Notes: generated by a model from the letters alone, not told the origin. 64,000 nucleotides of DNA from Serratia marcescens (GCF_029846115.1 NZ_JARVZZ010000001.1:1116001-1180000), one strand, 5' to 3'. Counted from the first letter of the stretch, positions 19,624 through 28,939 are shown. Translations and numbers: made by a program.

Positions 19624-20703
19624 TTACTTGTGCTGGCCCTGTTTCTGCAGGAACTGCACGCCCTTGTCCGGGAAGTCGGTGAACACGCCGTCGACGCCGG
19701 CCTGGTTGTAAATCACGTCATACAGCTGGTTCACGTCGGTAACATACTTCGGCAGCGCATCGGCGCGGATGGTGAACGGATGCACCGCCAGCTTGCTGGC
19801 GTGCGCTTCTTTCACCATGTCGGTCAGCACGATGTGGCCCGGCTTGGATTTATCCGCCACGACCAGCATGTGGTAGTCCGGCCCGATACCGTCGGCATAC
19901 TGAGCGATTTTCTTCATCGCGCCTGGTTTGAACATCCAGTCGTAGTCGTATTCTACCCACTTGCCATCGGCTTTCTGCTCGTAGGTTTCCTGCCAGTCGT
20001 TATAGGCGATCAGCTGCACCAGCTTCAGATCCATACCCAGCTTCGGCTCCAGCTCGTTCTTGATACGTTTGAGCTCGTTGGCGTCGAAGCACTGCAGGTA
20101 GACGTTGTCGTTTTTGCCGGTATAGCCGTACTGCTTGAGCACCGCCAGCACTTTGCTGGAGATGTCTTTGCCTTCCTGTTTGTGGAACCAAGGCGCCTTG
20201 ATTTCCGGGTAGATGCCGATGTTCTTGCCGGTCGAATGGTTCAGACCCTGCACGAACTCGATCTCTTCCTGGAAGGTGTGTACGCGGAAGTCGGATTTGC
20301 CCATCGGGAAGCGGCCAGGATAACCCTGTACCTTCTTGCCGTTTTCGATTTCAAAGCCTTCGGTGAACTTCAGCGATTTGATCTCCGCCAGCGTAAAGTC
20401 GATGGCGTAGTAGCGGCCGTCTTTGCGCGCGCGGTCCGGGAAGCGTTCGGCGACGTCGGTGACGCGATCGAGGTAATGATCGTGCAACACTACCAGCTCG
20501 TTGTCCTTGGTCATCACCAGATCTTGTTCGAGGTAATCGGCGCCCTGGGCGTAGGCCATCGCTTTCGCCGGCAGGGTGTGTTCCGGCAGGTAGCCGCTGG
20601 CGCCACGGTGGGCGATCACCACTTTGTCCGCCGCCTGTGCGGCGCTGACCATCGAGGTGGCGAGAATGATCCCTGTCAGCAGGGCTTTGACTTGAGTCCG
20701 CAT
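19624..20703 (-). CDS. glpQ: Periplasmic glycerophosphodiester phosphodiesterase GlpQ
   Basis: Hydrolyses glycerophosphodiesters from phospholipid breakdown to G3P and an alcohol in the periplasm. The 359-aa precursor starts MRTQVKALLTGI with a signal peptide ending AAQA. The catalytic motif HRGASGYLPEHT and the metal ligands in YLEQDLVMTKD and LHDHYLDR are intact. The start is the ATG ending at 20703; the frame is open much further upstream but into the glpT end. It follows glpT, which imports the G3P it makes, across an 83-bp gap with a hairpin. Confidence 0.97.
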   Translation of the reverse strand: MRTQVKALLTGIILATSMVSAAQAADKVVIAHRGASGYLPEHTLPAKAMAYAQGADYLEQDLVMTKDNELVVLHDHYLDRVTDVAERFPDRARKDGRYYAIDFTLAEIKSLKFTEGFEIENGKKVQGYPGRFPMGKSDFRVHTFQEEIEFVQGLNHSTGKNIGIYPEIKAPWFHKQEGKDISSKVLAVLKQYGYTGKNDNVYLQCFDANELKRIKNELEPKLGMDLKLVQLIAYNDWQETYEQKADGKWVEYDYDWMFKPGAMKKIAQYADGIGPDYHMLVVADKSKPGHIVLTDMVKEAHASKLAVHPFTIRADALPKYVTDVNQLYDVIYNQAGVDGVFTDFPDKGVQFLQKQGQHK

Positions 20704-20740
20704 TCCGTTTTTCTCCGTGTTGTTGGGGGCAGGGTAGTAA

Positions 20741-20761
20741 AAAGGCCGCAGGGCGGCCTTT
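20741..20761 (-). terminator. Intercistronic hairpin between glpT and glpQ
   Basis: On the minus strand AAAGGCCG pairs with CGGCCTTT, followed by TT: a small intrinsic terminator 38 bp before glpQ. It would let only part of the glpT transcripts continue into glpQ and protect the glpT 3' end. Confidence 0.65.
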
Positions 20762-20786
20762 AAATCATGCAAAAGTCGTGTGACGC

Positions 20787-22139
20787 TTAACCGCGCTTGG
20801 CGGCGATTTCCGCGTGGTGTTTCTTTTCGTTCAGCATGGTCAGCAGCAGCAGGATAACCGCCAGCACGCCGCCGCCGATCATCACCATGAAGCCGCCGTC
20901 CCAACCGAAGAAGTCCACGGTGTAACCGACGATGGCGCTGGCCGCAACCGAGCCGCCCAGGTAGCCGAACAGGCCGGTGAAGCCCGCGGCGGTGCCGGCG
21001 GCTTTCTTCGGTGCCAGCTCCAGCGCGTGCAGGCCGATCAGCATCACCGGGCCGTAGATCAGGAAGCCGATGACCAGCATACAGATCATGTCCACGGTCG
21101 GGTTACCGGCCGGGTTCATCCAGAACACCACGGTGGCGATGGTCACCAGCGTCATGAAGAACACGCCGGTGGCGCCGCGGTTGCCTTTGAACACTTTGTC
21201 CGACATCCAGCCGCACAGCAGGGTGCCCGGGATACCGGCGTATTCATACAGGAAGTAGGCCCAGGAAGATTTGTCCAGCGCGAAGTGTTTCACTTCTTTC
21301 AGGTAAGTCGGCGACCAGTCCAGAATGCCGTAACGCAGCAGATAGACGAACACGTTGGCGACCGCGATGTACCACAGCAGCTTGTTCGGCAGAATGTACT
21401 GCATGAAGATCTGCTTGGCGGTCAGCTCTTCTTCGTCTTTTTCGCTGTAGTCGTCCGGATAGTCGTTTTTGTACTCTTCAATCGGCGGCAGGCCACAGGA
21501 TTGCGGGGTGTCGCGCATCAGGGCGAAGGCGATCAGGGCCACCAGGATGGCGCCGAAGGCCGGCATGTACAGCGCCGCGTGCCAGTCGTTGAACCAGGCC
21601 ATACCCAGCAGGAACAGCAGCGGCGGCAGGCCGCCACCCACGTTGTGGGCGCAGTTCCAGATGGAAACGATGCCGCCGCGTTCTTTCTGCGACCACCAGT
21701 GCACCATGGTGCGGCCGCACGGCGGCCACCCCATGCCCTGGAACCAGCCGCACAGGAACAGCAGAACGAACATCACCGCGATGCTGGAGGTGGCCCACGG
21801 CACGAAGCCCATGAACAACATCACCGCCGCCGCCAGGATCAGGCCGGCGGGCAGGAACACCCGCGGGTTGGAACGGTCGGAGACCGAGCCCATGATGAAT
21901 TTGGAGAAGCCGTAGGCGATGGAGATGCCTGACAGCGCGAAGCCGAGGTCGCCGCGGCTGAAGCCTTGTTCGATCAGGTAAGGCATGGCCAGGGTGAAGT
22001 TCTTACGCACCAGGTAGTAGGCGGCGTAACCGAAGAAGATCCCCAGGAAAATTTGCCAGCGCAGCTTACGGTAGAGCGGATCTACCTTATCGCTCGGCAC
22101 ACGGGCGGTGTGTGCGGCCGGCTTAAAAATACTCAACAT
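20787..22139 (-). CDS. glpT: Glycerol-3-phosphate/phosphate antiporter GlpT
   Basis: A 12-helix major facilitator of the organophosphate:Pi antiporter family, 450 aa. It exchanges G3P for phosphate across the inner membrane and also takes in fosfomycin. Seen: [21 protein letters not shown] near the N-terminus, the MFS loop [30 protein letters not shown] with the substrate-site Arg region, and [18 protein letters not shown]. First gene of the glpTQ operon, divergent from glpABC. Confidence 0.97.
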   Translation of the reverse strand: MLSIFKPAAHTARVPSDKVDPLYRKLRWQIFLGIFFGYAAYYLVRKNFTLAMPYLIEQGFSRGDLGFALSGISIAYGFSKFIMGSVSDRSNPRVFLPAGLILAAAVMLFMGFVPWATSSIAVMFVLLFLCGWFQGMGWPPCGRTMVHWWSQKERGGIVSIWNCAHNVGGGLPPLLFLLGMAWFNDWHAALYMPAFGAILVALIAFALMRDTPQSCGLPPIEEYKNDYPDDYSEKDEEELTAKQIFMQYILPNKLLWYIAVANVFVYLLRYGILDWSPTYLKEVKHFALDKSSWAYFLYEYAGIPGTLLCGWMSDKVFKGNRGATGVFFMTLVTIATVVFWMNPAGNPTVDMICMLVIGFLIYGPVMLIGLHALELAPKKAAGTAAGFTGLFGYLGGSVAASAIVGYTVDFFGWDGGFMVMIGGGVLAVILLLLTMLNEKKHHAEIAAKRG

Positions 22140-22503
22140 GAGCGCCTCCGATGGCTTTATCTGTTATCACATCAATATGACCTTTTACGTTCATTTGATG
22201 ATTGAGCGGATATCGAATGTGGTGTTTTTGTGTTCCATAACGAGCGCCATTGTCGACAAATACGCCTGGTGTCGCTGTGACGAATGGCGCAATTGTTACA
22301 CTTTCATGAAACCACGGCGGATTTTGAGCGATTCGTTAACGTTATGAAATAGAAAAACGTCCAAAAATCGTGATTATGATCACATTGATGGTTTTTTGTG
22401 GTCATTTTTATTTCGTTTTATGTTCGTTATTGTTCCTTATCAAACAAAGACCCTAATAACCGTGGCTCAATAGGCTCATAACTACCGATCCTGAGGGAGC
22501 GAC
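22140..22503. promoter_or_regulatory. Divergent glpTQ / glpABC control region
   Basis: This 364-bp gap is AT-rich beside its neighbours and holds both promoters. The best CRP site is listed separately. GlpR operators should occur here. Two candidates fit the core of the GlpR palindrome only partly: 22328-22347 (centre TTCGTTAACG) and 22229-22248 (centre TTCCATAACGA). Several further TTCG half-sites lie at 22410-22430. In E. coli this region also takes FNR/ArcA and integration host factor input; I cannot place those sites by eye. Confidence 0.7.
22366..22387 (+). promoter_or_regulatory. CRP site in the glpT-glpA intergenic region
   Basis: The core GTGATTATGATCACA is a near-perfect palindrome matching the CRP consensus in both half-sites. 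It is centred about 127 bp upstream of glpA and 237 bp from glpT, so it could activate either operon. Confidence 0.8.
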
Positions 22504-24153
22504 ATGAGCAGCTATTTTGACGGCGGCGAAACGGATGTGATCATCATCGGCGGCGGCGCCACCGGCGCAGGCATCGCCCGCGACTGTGCGCGGCGCGGCT
22601 TGCGTTGCATTTTGCTGGAGCGCCACGACATCGCCACCGGCGCCACCGGCCGCAACCACGGTTTATTGCACAGCGGTGCGCGCTATGCGGTGACCGACGG
22701 CGAGTCGGCGCGCGAGTGCATCGAAGAAAACCGCATCCTGAAACGTATCGCTCATCACTGTATCGAGCGCACCAATGGGCTGTTCATCACCCTGCCGCAG
22801 GACTCGCTGGACTATCAGCAACAGTTTATCGCCGCCTGTCGCCAGGCCGACATCGACGCCGAGGCGATCGACCCGCAGCTGGCGCTGCGGCTGGAGCCGG
22901 CGGCTAACCCGGCGCTGATCGGCGCGGTGCGCGTGCCGGACGGCACCGTCGATCCTTTCCGGCTGACCGCCGCCAACATGTTGGACGCGCGCGAACACGG
23001 CGCGCAGATCCTGACCTACCACCAGGTGGTGGGATTGTTGCGCAGCGGCGATCGGGTGACGGGCGTGCGCGTTTACGACCATCAGAATCAGCGGCGTTAT
23101 GAGCTGCATGCGCCGGTGGTGGTCAACGCCGCCGGCATCTGGGGCCAGCAGATCGCCGAATACGCCGACTTGCGCATCCGCATGTTCCCGGCCAAAGGGG
23201 CGCTGCTGATCCTCGGCCATCGCATCAACAACATGGTGATCAACCGCTGCCGCAAACCGGCAGACGCCGACATCCTGGTGCCGGGCGACACCATCTCGTT
23301 GATCGGCACCACCTCGACCCATATCGACTACGACCAAATTGACAACATGCTGGTGACCCCGCAGGAGGTGGACATTCTGATCCGCGAGGGGGCGCTGCTG
23401 GCGCCCACCCTGGCGCAGACCCGCATTCTGCGCGCCTATGCCGGGGTGCGGCCGCTGGTGGCCAGCGACGACGACCCTAGCGGGCGCAACGTCAGCCGCG
23501 GCATCGTGCTGCTCGATCACGCCAGCCGCGACGGGCTGGAAGGGTTTATCACCATCACCGGCGGTAAGCTGATGACCTACCGCCTGATGGCGGAGTGGGC
23601 CACCGACAAGGTGTGCGAGAAGCTTGGCGTAAACCGCCCGTGCACCACTGCGCAGGACGCGTTGCCCGGATCCCGCCAGTCGGCGGAGGAAACGGTGCGC
23701 AGCGTGGTTTCTCTGCCCGCCAGCATTCGCGGTTCGGCAATTTATCGTCACGGCGATCGCGCCAGCCAGGTGCCGGCGGCCGATCGGCTCGATACCAGCC
23801 TGGTGTGCGAATGCGAGGCGGTGACCGCCGGGGAAGTGCGTTATGCGGTCAACTCGCTGACCGTCAATAACCTGGTGGATCTGCGCCGCCGCACCCGCGT
23901 CGGCATGGGCACCTGCCAGGGCGAACTCTGCGCCTGCCGCGCCGCTGGGCTGCTGACGCGCTTTAACGTCAGCACGCCGCAGCAATCCATCGCGCAGCTG
24001 TCGCAGTTCCTCAACGAACGCTGGAAAGGCGTGCGGCCGATCGCCTGGGGCGACGCGCTGCGCGAGAGTGAATTTACCAGTTGGGTTTACCAGGGGTTAT
24101 GCGGGCTTGAAGCCCAGGCCGACAAAGAGCGGGAGGCGGATGATGCGATTTGA
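22504..24153 (+). CDS. glpA: Anaerobic glycerol-3-phosphate dehydrogenase subunit A
   Basis: FAD-dependent catalytic subunit of the anaerobic G3P dehydrogenase GlpABC, oxidising G3P to dihydroxyacetone phosphate with electrons going to fumarate or nitrate respiration via menaquinone. 549 aa, near the E. coli length. The dinucleotide fold is at VIIIGGGATGAGIARDCA; TGRNHGLLHSGARYAV is the flavin-loop signature. The C-terminal BFD-like [2Fe-2S] domain has cysteines in LVCECEAVT and TCQGELCACRA. It overlaps glpB by 11 bases. Confidence 0.96.
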   Translation: MSSYFDGGETDVIIIGGGATGAGIARDCARRGLRCILLERHDIATGATGRNHGLLHSGARYAVTDGESARECIEENRILKRIAHHCIERTNGLFITLPQDSLDYQQQFIAACRQADIDAEAIDPQLALRLEPAANPALIGAVRVPDGTVDPFRLTAANMLDAREHGAQILTYHQVVGLLRSGDRVTGVRVYDHQNQRRYELHAPVVVNAAGIWGQQIAEYADLRIRMFPAKGALLILGHRINNMVINRCRKPADADILVPGDTISLIGTTSTHIDYDQIDNMLVTPQEVDILIREGALLAPTLAQTRILRAYAGVRPLVASDDDPSGRNVSRGIVLLDHASRDGLEGFITITGGKLMTYRLMAEWATDKVCEKLGVNRPCTTAQDALPGSRQSAEETVRSVVSLPASIRGSAIYRHGDRASQVPAADRLDTSLVCECEAVTAGEVRYAVNSLTVNNLVDLRRRTRVGMGTCQGELCACRAAGLLTRFNVSTPQQSIAQLSQFLNERWKGVRPIAWGDALRESEFTSWVYQGLCGLEAQADKEREADDAI

Positions 24154-25411
24154 CGTAGTGGTGATTGGCGGCGGCCTGGCGGGTCTGAGCTGCGCCATTG
24201 CCGTGGCCGAACAGGGCAAGCGTTGTGCGGTGGTCAGTTCCGGCCAGAGCGCGCTCTACTTCTCCTCCGGTTCGCTCGATCTGCTGGCGAGATTGCCGGA
24301 CGGTACGCCGGTCGAGATGCCGCTGGCGGCGTTACCGCAGCTGGCGCAACAGGCGCCGCAGCATCCGTATGCCCTGATCGGGCCTGGCCGGGTGGCGGCG
24401 CTGTCCGCCGCCGCACAGCGGCTGCTGGAGCGCTGCGGGCTGAACCTGCAGGGCGAGGGAGCCAGCAATCATCTGCGTATTACGCCGCTCGGCACGCGCC
24501 GCGCCACCTGGCTCAGCCCGCAGGCGATCCCGACGCTGCCGCTGACCGGCCAACTGCCGTGGCGGCGCATCGCGGTGATCGGCATCGAAGGATTCCTCGA
24601 CTTCCAGCCGCAGATGGCCGCCGACTCCCTGAGCCGCGAGCTCGGCGTAGAGACGGAGGTGGCCTATCTGCACATGCCGGCGCTGGACCGATTGCGCAAT
24701 AACCCCAGCGAGTTCCGCGCGGTAAACATCGCCCGGGTACTGGATTTGATGGAAAGCCTGCCGCCGATGGCCGAAGAGCTGCGGCGGCTGGCGGGGGAAG
24801 CCGAGGCGCTCTTCCTGCCTGCCTGTCTGGGCCTGGAGGACGATGCGTCGCTGGCGGTGTTGCAGGATGCGGTCGGCAAGCCGATCCGGCTGCTGCCGAC
24901 GCTGCCGCCTTCGGTGCCCGGCATGCGCTTGCATCAGGCGCTGCGGCGGCGTTTCCAACAGCTGGGCGGCGTTTTCATGCCTGGCGACAGCGTGCTGCGC
25001 GCCGAGTGTGAAGCCGGCCGCGTCACCGGCCTGTATACCCGCAACCACGGCGATATTCCGCTGCGGGCGCAGCAGGTGGTGCTGGCCAGCGGCAGCTTCT
25101 TCAGCAACGGGCTGGTGGCGAATTTCGACGGGGTGCGCGAGCCAATCTTCGAGCTGGACGTACACAGCCGCGCGGATCGCGCCGACTGGAGCCGGCGCGA
25201 GCTGTTTGCACCGCAGCCTTATCTGCAGTTTGGCGTGCGCACCGATGGCAGGCTGCGGGCGATGAAACAGGGAATGCCGTTCGACAATCTGTATGCCATC
25301 GGCGCGGTCGCCGGCGGCTACGATCCGCTGCAGCAAGGCTGCGGCGCCGGCGTGTCATTGATCGGTGCGCTGCACGTCGCGCAGCAGATCGCCGCGGAGG
25401 AAAACGCATGA
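24143..25411 (+). CDS. glpB: Anaerobic glycerol-3-phosphate dehydrogenase subunit B
   Basis: Second flavoprotein subunit of GlpABC, 422 aa. It opens MRFDVVVIGGGLAGLSCAIA (FAD-binding fold) and closes with YDPLQQGCGAGVSLIGALH. Its role is to pass electrons between GlpA and the membrane subunit GlpC. The start at 24143 overlaps the glpA end; an ATG one codon earlier (24140) is an alternative. The sequence has diverged more from E. coli than glpA has, as is typical. Confidence 0.95.
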   Translation: MRFDVVVIGGGLAGLSCAIAVAEQGKRCAVVSSGQSALYFSSGSLDLLARLPDGTPVEMPLAALPQLAQQAPQHPYALIGPGRVAALSAAAQRLLERCGLNLQGEGASNHLRITPLGTRRATWLSPQAIPTLPLTGQLPWRRIAVIGIEGFLDFQPQMAADSLSRELGVETEVAYLHMPALDRLRNNPSEFRAVNIARVLDLMESLPPMAEELRRLAGEAEALFLPACLGLEDDASLAVLQDAVGKPIRLLPTLPPSVPGMRLHQALRRRFQQLGGVFMPGDSVLRAECEAGRVTGLYTRNHGDIPLRAQQVVLASGSFFSNGLVANFDGVREPIFELDVHSRADRADWSRRELFAPQPYLQFGVRTDGRLRAMKQGMPFDNLYAIGAVAGGYDPLQQGCGAGVSLIGALHVAQQIAAEENA

Positions 25412-26607
25412 GCCTGCATCAGGACCACAGCTTTGAAAGCTGCATCAAATGCACCGTCTGCACCACCTACTGCCCGGTCGCCAAAGTGAACCCGCTCTAT
25501 CCGGGGCCGAAACAGGCGGGGCCGGACGGCGAGCGGCTGCGGCTGAAAGATCCGGCGTTGTACGACGAAGCGCTGAAATACTGCACCAACTGCAAACGTT
25601 GTGAAGTGGCCTGCCCGTCCGACGTCAAAATCGGCGATATCATTCAACGCGCCCGCGCCGACTTCGCCCAGAACAAGCCGACGCTGCGCGACGCCATCCT
25701 CAGCCACACCGACATCATGGGCTCGCTGTCGACGCCGTTCGCGCCGATCGTCAACGCCGCTACCGGGCTGAAACCGGTGCGCAAGCTGTTGGACAAGGCG
25801 CTGAAGATCGATCACCGTCGCGAACTGCCGAAATACTCGTTCGGCACCTTCCGCCGCTGGTACCGGCAACAGGTGCAGGCTCAGCAGCGTTATGCCGAGC
25901 AGGTGGCGTTTTTCCACGGCTGCTTCGTCAACTATAACCATCCGCAGCTGGGCAAGGATTTGATCCGGGTGTTCAACGCGCTGGATATCGGCGTGCAGCT
26001 ACTGAAACGCGAGAAATGCTGCGGCGTGCCGCTGATCGCCAACGGGTTTATCGAGCAGGCCAAAAAGCAGGCCAGGGTCAACGCCGAATCGCTGCATGAA
26101 GCGGTGCTGGAACGCGGCATTCCGGTGGTGGCGACCTCATCGAGCTGCACCTTCACCCTGCGCGACGAATACCCGCATCTGCTGGACGTGGACACTACCC
26201 CGGTGCGCGATCGGGTGGAGCTGGCGACGCGCTATCTCTATCGCCTGATCAATCAGGGGCGCAGCCTGCCGCTGCAGCACACGCCGCTGCGGGTGGCTTA
26301 TCACACGCCTTGCCATATGGAGAAAATGGGCTGGACCGCCTACACCCTGGAGCTGCTGCGGCAGATACCGGGGCTGGAGCTGGTGGTGCTGGATTCGCAG
26401 TGCTGCGGCATCGCCGGCACCTACGGGTTTAAATCGGAGAACTACGCCACTTCGCAAGGTATCGGCGCGCCGCTGTTCCGGCAGATCGAAGAGAGCGGGG
26501 TGGATCTGGTGGTGACCGACTGCGAAACCTGCAAATGGCAGATAGAAATGTCCACCAGCAAGCGCTGCGAACATCCGATCACCTTGCTGGCGCAGGCGCT
26601 GACGTAA
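25408..26607 (+). CDS. glpC: Anaerobic glycerol-3-phosphate dehydrogenase subunit C
   Basis: Membrane-associated iron-sulfur subunit, 399 aa, that anchors the GlpAB dimer and delivers electrons to menaquinone. Two ferredoxin-type 4Fe-4S motifs are clear: CIKCTVCTTYCPVAKV and CTNCKRCEVACPSDVK. Two C-terminal CCG domains follow (REKCCGVPLIA and DSQCCGIAGTYG), as in heterodisulfide reductase-type proteins. ATGA overlap with glpB. No real membrane helix is visible, so attachment is through amphipathic contact. Confidence 0.96.
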   Translation: MSLHQDHSFESCIKCTVCTTYCPVAKVNPLYPGPKQAGPDGERLRLKDPALYDEALKYCTNCKRCEVACPSDVKIGDIIQRARADFAQNKPTLRDAILSHTDIMGSLSTPFAPIVNAATGLKPVRKLLDKALKIDHRRELPKYSFGTFRRWYRQQVQAQQRYAEQVAFFHGCFVNYNHPQLGKDLIRVFNALDIGVQLLKREKCCGVPLIANGFIEQAKKQARVNAESLHEAVLERGIPVVATSSSCTFTLRDEYPHLLDVDTTPVRDRVELATRYLYRLINQGRSLPLQHTPLRVAYHTPCHMEKMGWTAYTLELLRQIPGLELVVLDSQCCGIAGTYGFKSENYATSQGIGAPLFRQIEESGVDLVVTDCETCKWQIEMSTSKRCEHPITLLAQALT

Positions 26608-26614
26608 AAACGAA

Positions 26615-26634
26615 AGGGCCGGCAAGCCGGCCCT
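26615..26634. terminator. Terminator between glpC and dcrB
   Basis: AGGGCCGG/CCGGCCCT, an 8-bp GC-rich stem with a 4-nt loop, between convergent genes. The minus-strand tail (TTTCGTTTTTACG) is T-rich, making it best suited to dcrB. Confidence 0.75.
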
Positions 26635-26642
26635 CTGTGGGA

Positions 26643-27206
26643 TTACTGCTTCAGCTTCAGGGTGGAGATGATGCCTTCGGCTTCGGTCTGCGCCTGCTGC
26701 TGATTGTCCGCCGGCAGCGTCACCTGAATGGTCAGCATGTTGTTGTTCAGCGAACCGATCAGGACGGAGGAATAAGCTTTTTCACCGCCGCTGGTGATGA
26801 TGCTGTCCAACTGACGCAGCGGCACGCCGTTGACGTCGAGCGCTTTGTTGGTGATCACCTGCAGGTTGGCGTCACGCGCGCGCTGGGTATTCTCCAGGCG
26901 CTTGGCCAGGGTCTCCAGGCTGTCGGCGGTCTTGTCGCCCAGGATGACGATCACCGCGCGCTGGCCGGTGCTGTCTGCGTAAACATGCATGTTGTTGGCC
27001 TGGTTGCCCAGCTTGCCGCTCTGATCCGCCATGCCAACCGGCAGGGTGAACGCCAGTTTACCGTCCAGCAGGCTGACCTGCTGCCCAGCCGGCGCGCTGG
27101 CCGCTGCGCCGTCTGGCGCTGCCTTGGTGTCTTTGGTGTTGCCGTCGCAGGCCGCGAGGCCAAGCGCCAGCAGGCTGATACCCATCAATTTCGCTACTTT
27201 ACGCAT
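26643..27206 (-). CDS. dcrB: DcrB lipoprotein
   Basis: A 187-aa lipoprotein with the lipobox LAAC after a short signal peptide (MRKVAKLMGISLLALGLAAC). The conserved body includes DQSGKLGNQANNMHVYAD and LPADNQQQAQTEAEGIISTL. In E. coli DcrB is needed for adsorption of phages C1 and C6 and has been tied to envelope lipoprotein processing. It has an Ala-rich linker after the Cys. In E. coli it sits next to yhhQ; here a GNAT gene lies between them. Confidence 0.94.
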   Translation of the reverse strand: MRKVAKLMGISLLALGLAACDGNTKDTKAAPDGAAASAPAGQQVSLLDGKLAFTLPVGMADQSGKLGNQANNMHVYADSTGQRAVIVILGDKTADSLETLAKRLENTQRARDANLQVITNKALDVNGVPLRQLDSIITSGGEKAYSSVLIGSLNNNMLTIQVTLPADNQQQAQTEAEGIISTLKLKQ

Positions 27207-27286
27207 CGGGCTTCCTTCTTCCTTTCCGGTAGGGATTCACTGTCGTATCGCAACCTATTCCAGGTTGAAATGCAAGGCAGATGTTG

Positions 27287-27721
27287 TCACAAGTTTTTTT
27301 CCAGTAATAGCCGATAATCAGCCACTTCGCCTATCTTTTCCAGCTGAACAATCTGATAGTGATGGGCGAGCAGCATCGTCAGCATGGCGCGGAACCGGTT
27401 ACGGGTTTTGACCGTCAGTTGGCGATAGCCCTGCGCCCGCGCCCAGCGTTCCTGTTCGGCCAACAAGGCCTGCGCCACGCCGTGGCGACGGCATGTCGGC
27501 AGCACGCCACCCAGCCAGCTGTAAAACACCGTTTCCTGCCGTTGATAACCGAGTTTGAAACCGGCCGGCTGCCCGCCTATCTCGGCGATCAACAGGCTGG
27601 CGGGGGCGGCACCGATACGCCGCTGCAGATCGGCCAGGCTATGCAGGCCACCGAATTCGGGGATGCGTTGGTAAAGGCGGTGGATTTCTTCGAGCGTGGC
27701 GGTGCGGACGATTGGGGTCAT
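27287..27721 (-). CDS. GNAT-family N-acetyltransferase, substrate unknown
   Basis: 144 aa, a single GNAT domain. The acetyl-CoA binding signature is visible as RRHGVAQALLAEQERWARAQGYRQL (the Q/R-x-x-G-x-A form), preceded by the strand VFYSWLGGVLPTCR. The C-terminal strand ends DYRLLLEKNL. No substrate can be inferred. It lies between dcrB and yhhQ on the same strand (gaps of 80 and 41 bp) and interrupts an E. coli neighbourhood. Codon use looks like the rest of the window. Confidence 0.85.
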   Translation of the reverse strand: MTPIVRTATLEEIHRLYQRIPEFGGLHSLADLQRRIGAAPASLLIAEIGGQPAGFKLGYQRQETVFYSWLGGVLPTCRRHGVAQALLAEQERWARAQGYRQLTVKTRNRFRAMLTMLLAHHYQIVQLEKIGEVADYRLLLEKNL

Positions 27722-27762
27722 GAGCGGCCTCCAAAGGATAGGGCCGCCCAGAATAACACGAC

Positions 27763-28422
27763 TCAGCTCGGCTGCAGGCTGCCGCTGCGCGCTGCGATGC
27801 GTTTGAGCAGCATGTTCAGCAACACGCCGTACATCGGCAGGAAGAACAGTAGGCAGATCATCACCTTGAAACTGTAATCCACCAGCGCGATCTCCACCCA
27901 GTTATTGGCCATGAAGGGATCGCTGCTCTTGTAGAAGGCGATGAAGAAGAACGCCAGCGTATCGCTGATGTTGCCGAAGAACATCGCCGCCGCCGGCGCC
28001 ACCCACCAGGCGCTGCGCTGGCGCAGGCGGTTAAAGACGTGAACGTCGAGGATCTGGCCGAGTACGTAGGCCATAAAGCTGGCCACGGCAATGCGCGCCA
28101 CGAACAGGTTAAAACTGCCCAGCGCCGCGAAGCCCTGCCATTCTCCCTGATAGGTGACGGTGGAGATCACGTAAGAGATGAACAGCGCCGGCACCATCAC
28201 CGCCAGGATAATCCGCCGCGCCAGCGGCGCGCCGAAAATGCGCACGGTCAGATCGGTTGCGAGGAAGATAAACGGGAAGGTAAAGGCGCCCCAGGTGGTA
28301 TGGAAGCAGAAAACGGTGATCGGCAGCTGCACCAGGTAGTTGCTGGAGGTAATGATGGCGATATGAAACAGCGAAAGCCAGACCAACGCCGTGAAGCGCT
28401 GCTGTGCGGTAAACGAATACAT
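27763..28422 (-). CDS. yhhQ: Queuosine precursor transporter YhhQ
   Basis: A 219-aa integral membrane protein of the ECF-like vitamin uptake family. E. coli YhhQ takes up the queuosine precursors preQ0 and preQ1 for tRNA modification. Six or so hydrophobic segments are seen, with the signature FPFIFLATDLTVRIFG and AVASFMAYVLGQILDVHVFNRLR. AAGG precedes the ATG by eight bases. I looked for a preQ1 riboswitch in the leader and did not find a convincing one. Confidence 0.94.
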   Translation of the reverse strand: MYSFTAQQRFTALVWLSLFHIAIITSSNYLVQLPITVFCFHTTWGAFTFPFIFLATDLTVRIFGAPLARRIILAVMVPALFISYVISTVTYQGEWQGFAALGSFNLFVARIAVASFMAYVLGQILDVHVFNRLRQRSAWWVAPAAAMFFGNISDTLAFFFIAFYKSSDPFMANNWVEIALVDYSFKVMICLLFFLPMYGVLLNMLLKRIAARSGSLQPS

Positions 28423-28642
28423 ATTGTAGCCTTTTTAGCAGTGGGGTGAGGGAACCCAGTGTGTCTTGTCAAAACAGCAAAAAACGCTGCGCGGCGGCAT
28501 GATACGCGTTTGCGCAACCAATGCAATGGTTAAATTTAACGCAAACGTTAACGCATCTTGCGCAGAAAAACTACCGGCGTAAACTAGGCGCTAATGAGAT
28601 GCGGCGAGCGTTCGCCGATCGTTTTTGAACGAGAAAAATTGC
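28423..28642. promoter_or_regulatory. Divergent yhhQ / tusA promoter region
   Basis: Contains a perfect 12-bp palindrome, GTTAAATTTAAC (28529-28540), and an 8-bp inverted pair, CGTTTGCG (28507-28514) and CGCAAACG (28540-28547). A possible tusA promoter is TTGCGC (28558-28563), 16 bp, TAAACT (28580-28585). The regulator is unknown to me. Confidence 0.45.
28602..28626 (+). terminator. Terminator-like hairpin in the tusA leader
   Basis: CGGCGA/TCGCCG with a GCGT loop (28602-28617) is followed by ATCGTTTTT. It stands only 17 bp before the tusA ATG and after the likely promoter, so it could attenuate tusA. The stem is short (6 bp), so strength is uncertain. Confidence 0.4.
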
Positions 28643-28888
28643 ATGACTGACTTATTTGCCCAGGCAGACCAGACGCTCGACGCGCTGGGCCTGCGTTGCC
28701 CGGAACCGGTAATGATGGTGCGTAAAACCGTGCGCCATATGGACAACGGCGAAACGCTGCTGATTATCGCCGACGATCCAGCCACCACCCGCGATATTCC
28801 GGGGTTCTGCCGCTTTATGGAGCATACGCTGGTGGCGCAGGAGACCGAGCAGGCGCCATACCGTTATCTGCTGCGTAAAGGTGTATAA
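28643..28888 (+). CDS. tusA: Sulfur carrier protein TusA
   Basis: An 81-aa cytosolic protein that accepts persulfide sulfur from IscS and passes it to TusD for 2-thiouridine in tRNA, and also feeds molybdenum cofactor. The carrier Cys19 is in [17 protein letters not shown], followed by the conserved [13 protein letters not shown]. The start at 28643 ([10 protein letters not shown]) equals E. coli; an in-frame ATG at 28625 lies on the leader hairpin tail. Divergent from yhhQ and convergent with zntA, the E. coli order. Confidence 0.96.
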   Translation: MTDLFAQADQTLDALGLRCPEPVMMVRKTVRHMDNGETLLIIADDPATTRDIPGFCRFMEHTLVAQETEQAPYRYLLRKGV

Positions 28889-28939
28889 CGGCGACACGGT
28901 CGTGTTGATGAAGGAAAAGTCCCTTTCCCCGAAATGACA

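Noticed and set aside
19618..20763. 381-codon frame opposite glpQ
   Set aside because: It mirrors glpQ on the other strand, begins in a terminator and has no recognisable domain.
22229..22347. Definite GlpR operators
   Set aside because: The two best candidates match only about 13 of 20 consensus positions by eye, so they are mentioned as possible sites and not annotated individually.
28423..28560. preQ1 riboswitch ahead of yhhQ
   Set aside because: The leader has a CAGC/GCTG hairpin with a T-rich loop, but lacks the conserved preQ1 aptamer core and A-rich tail.
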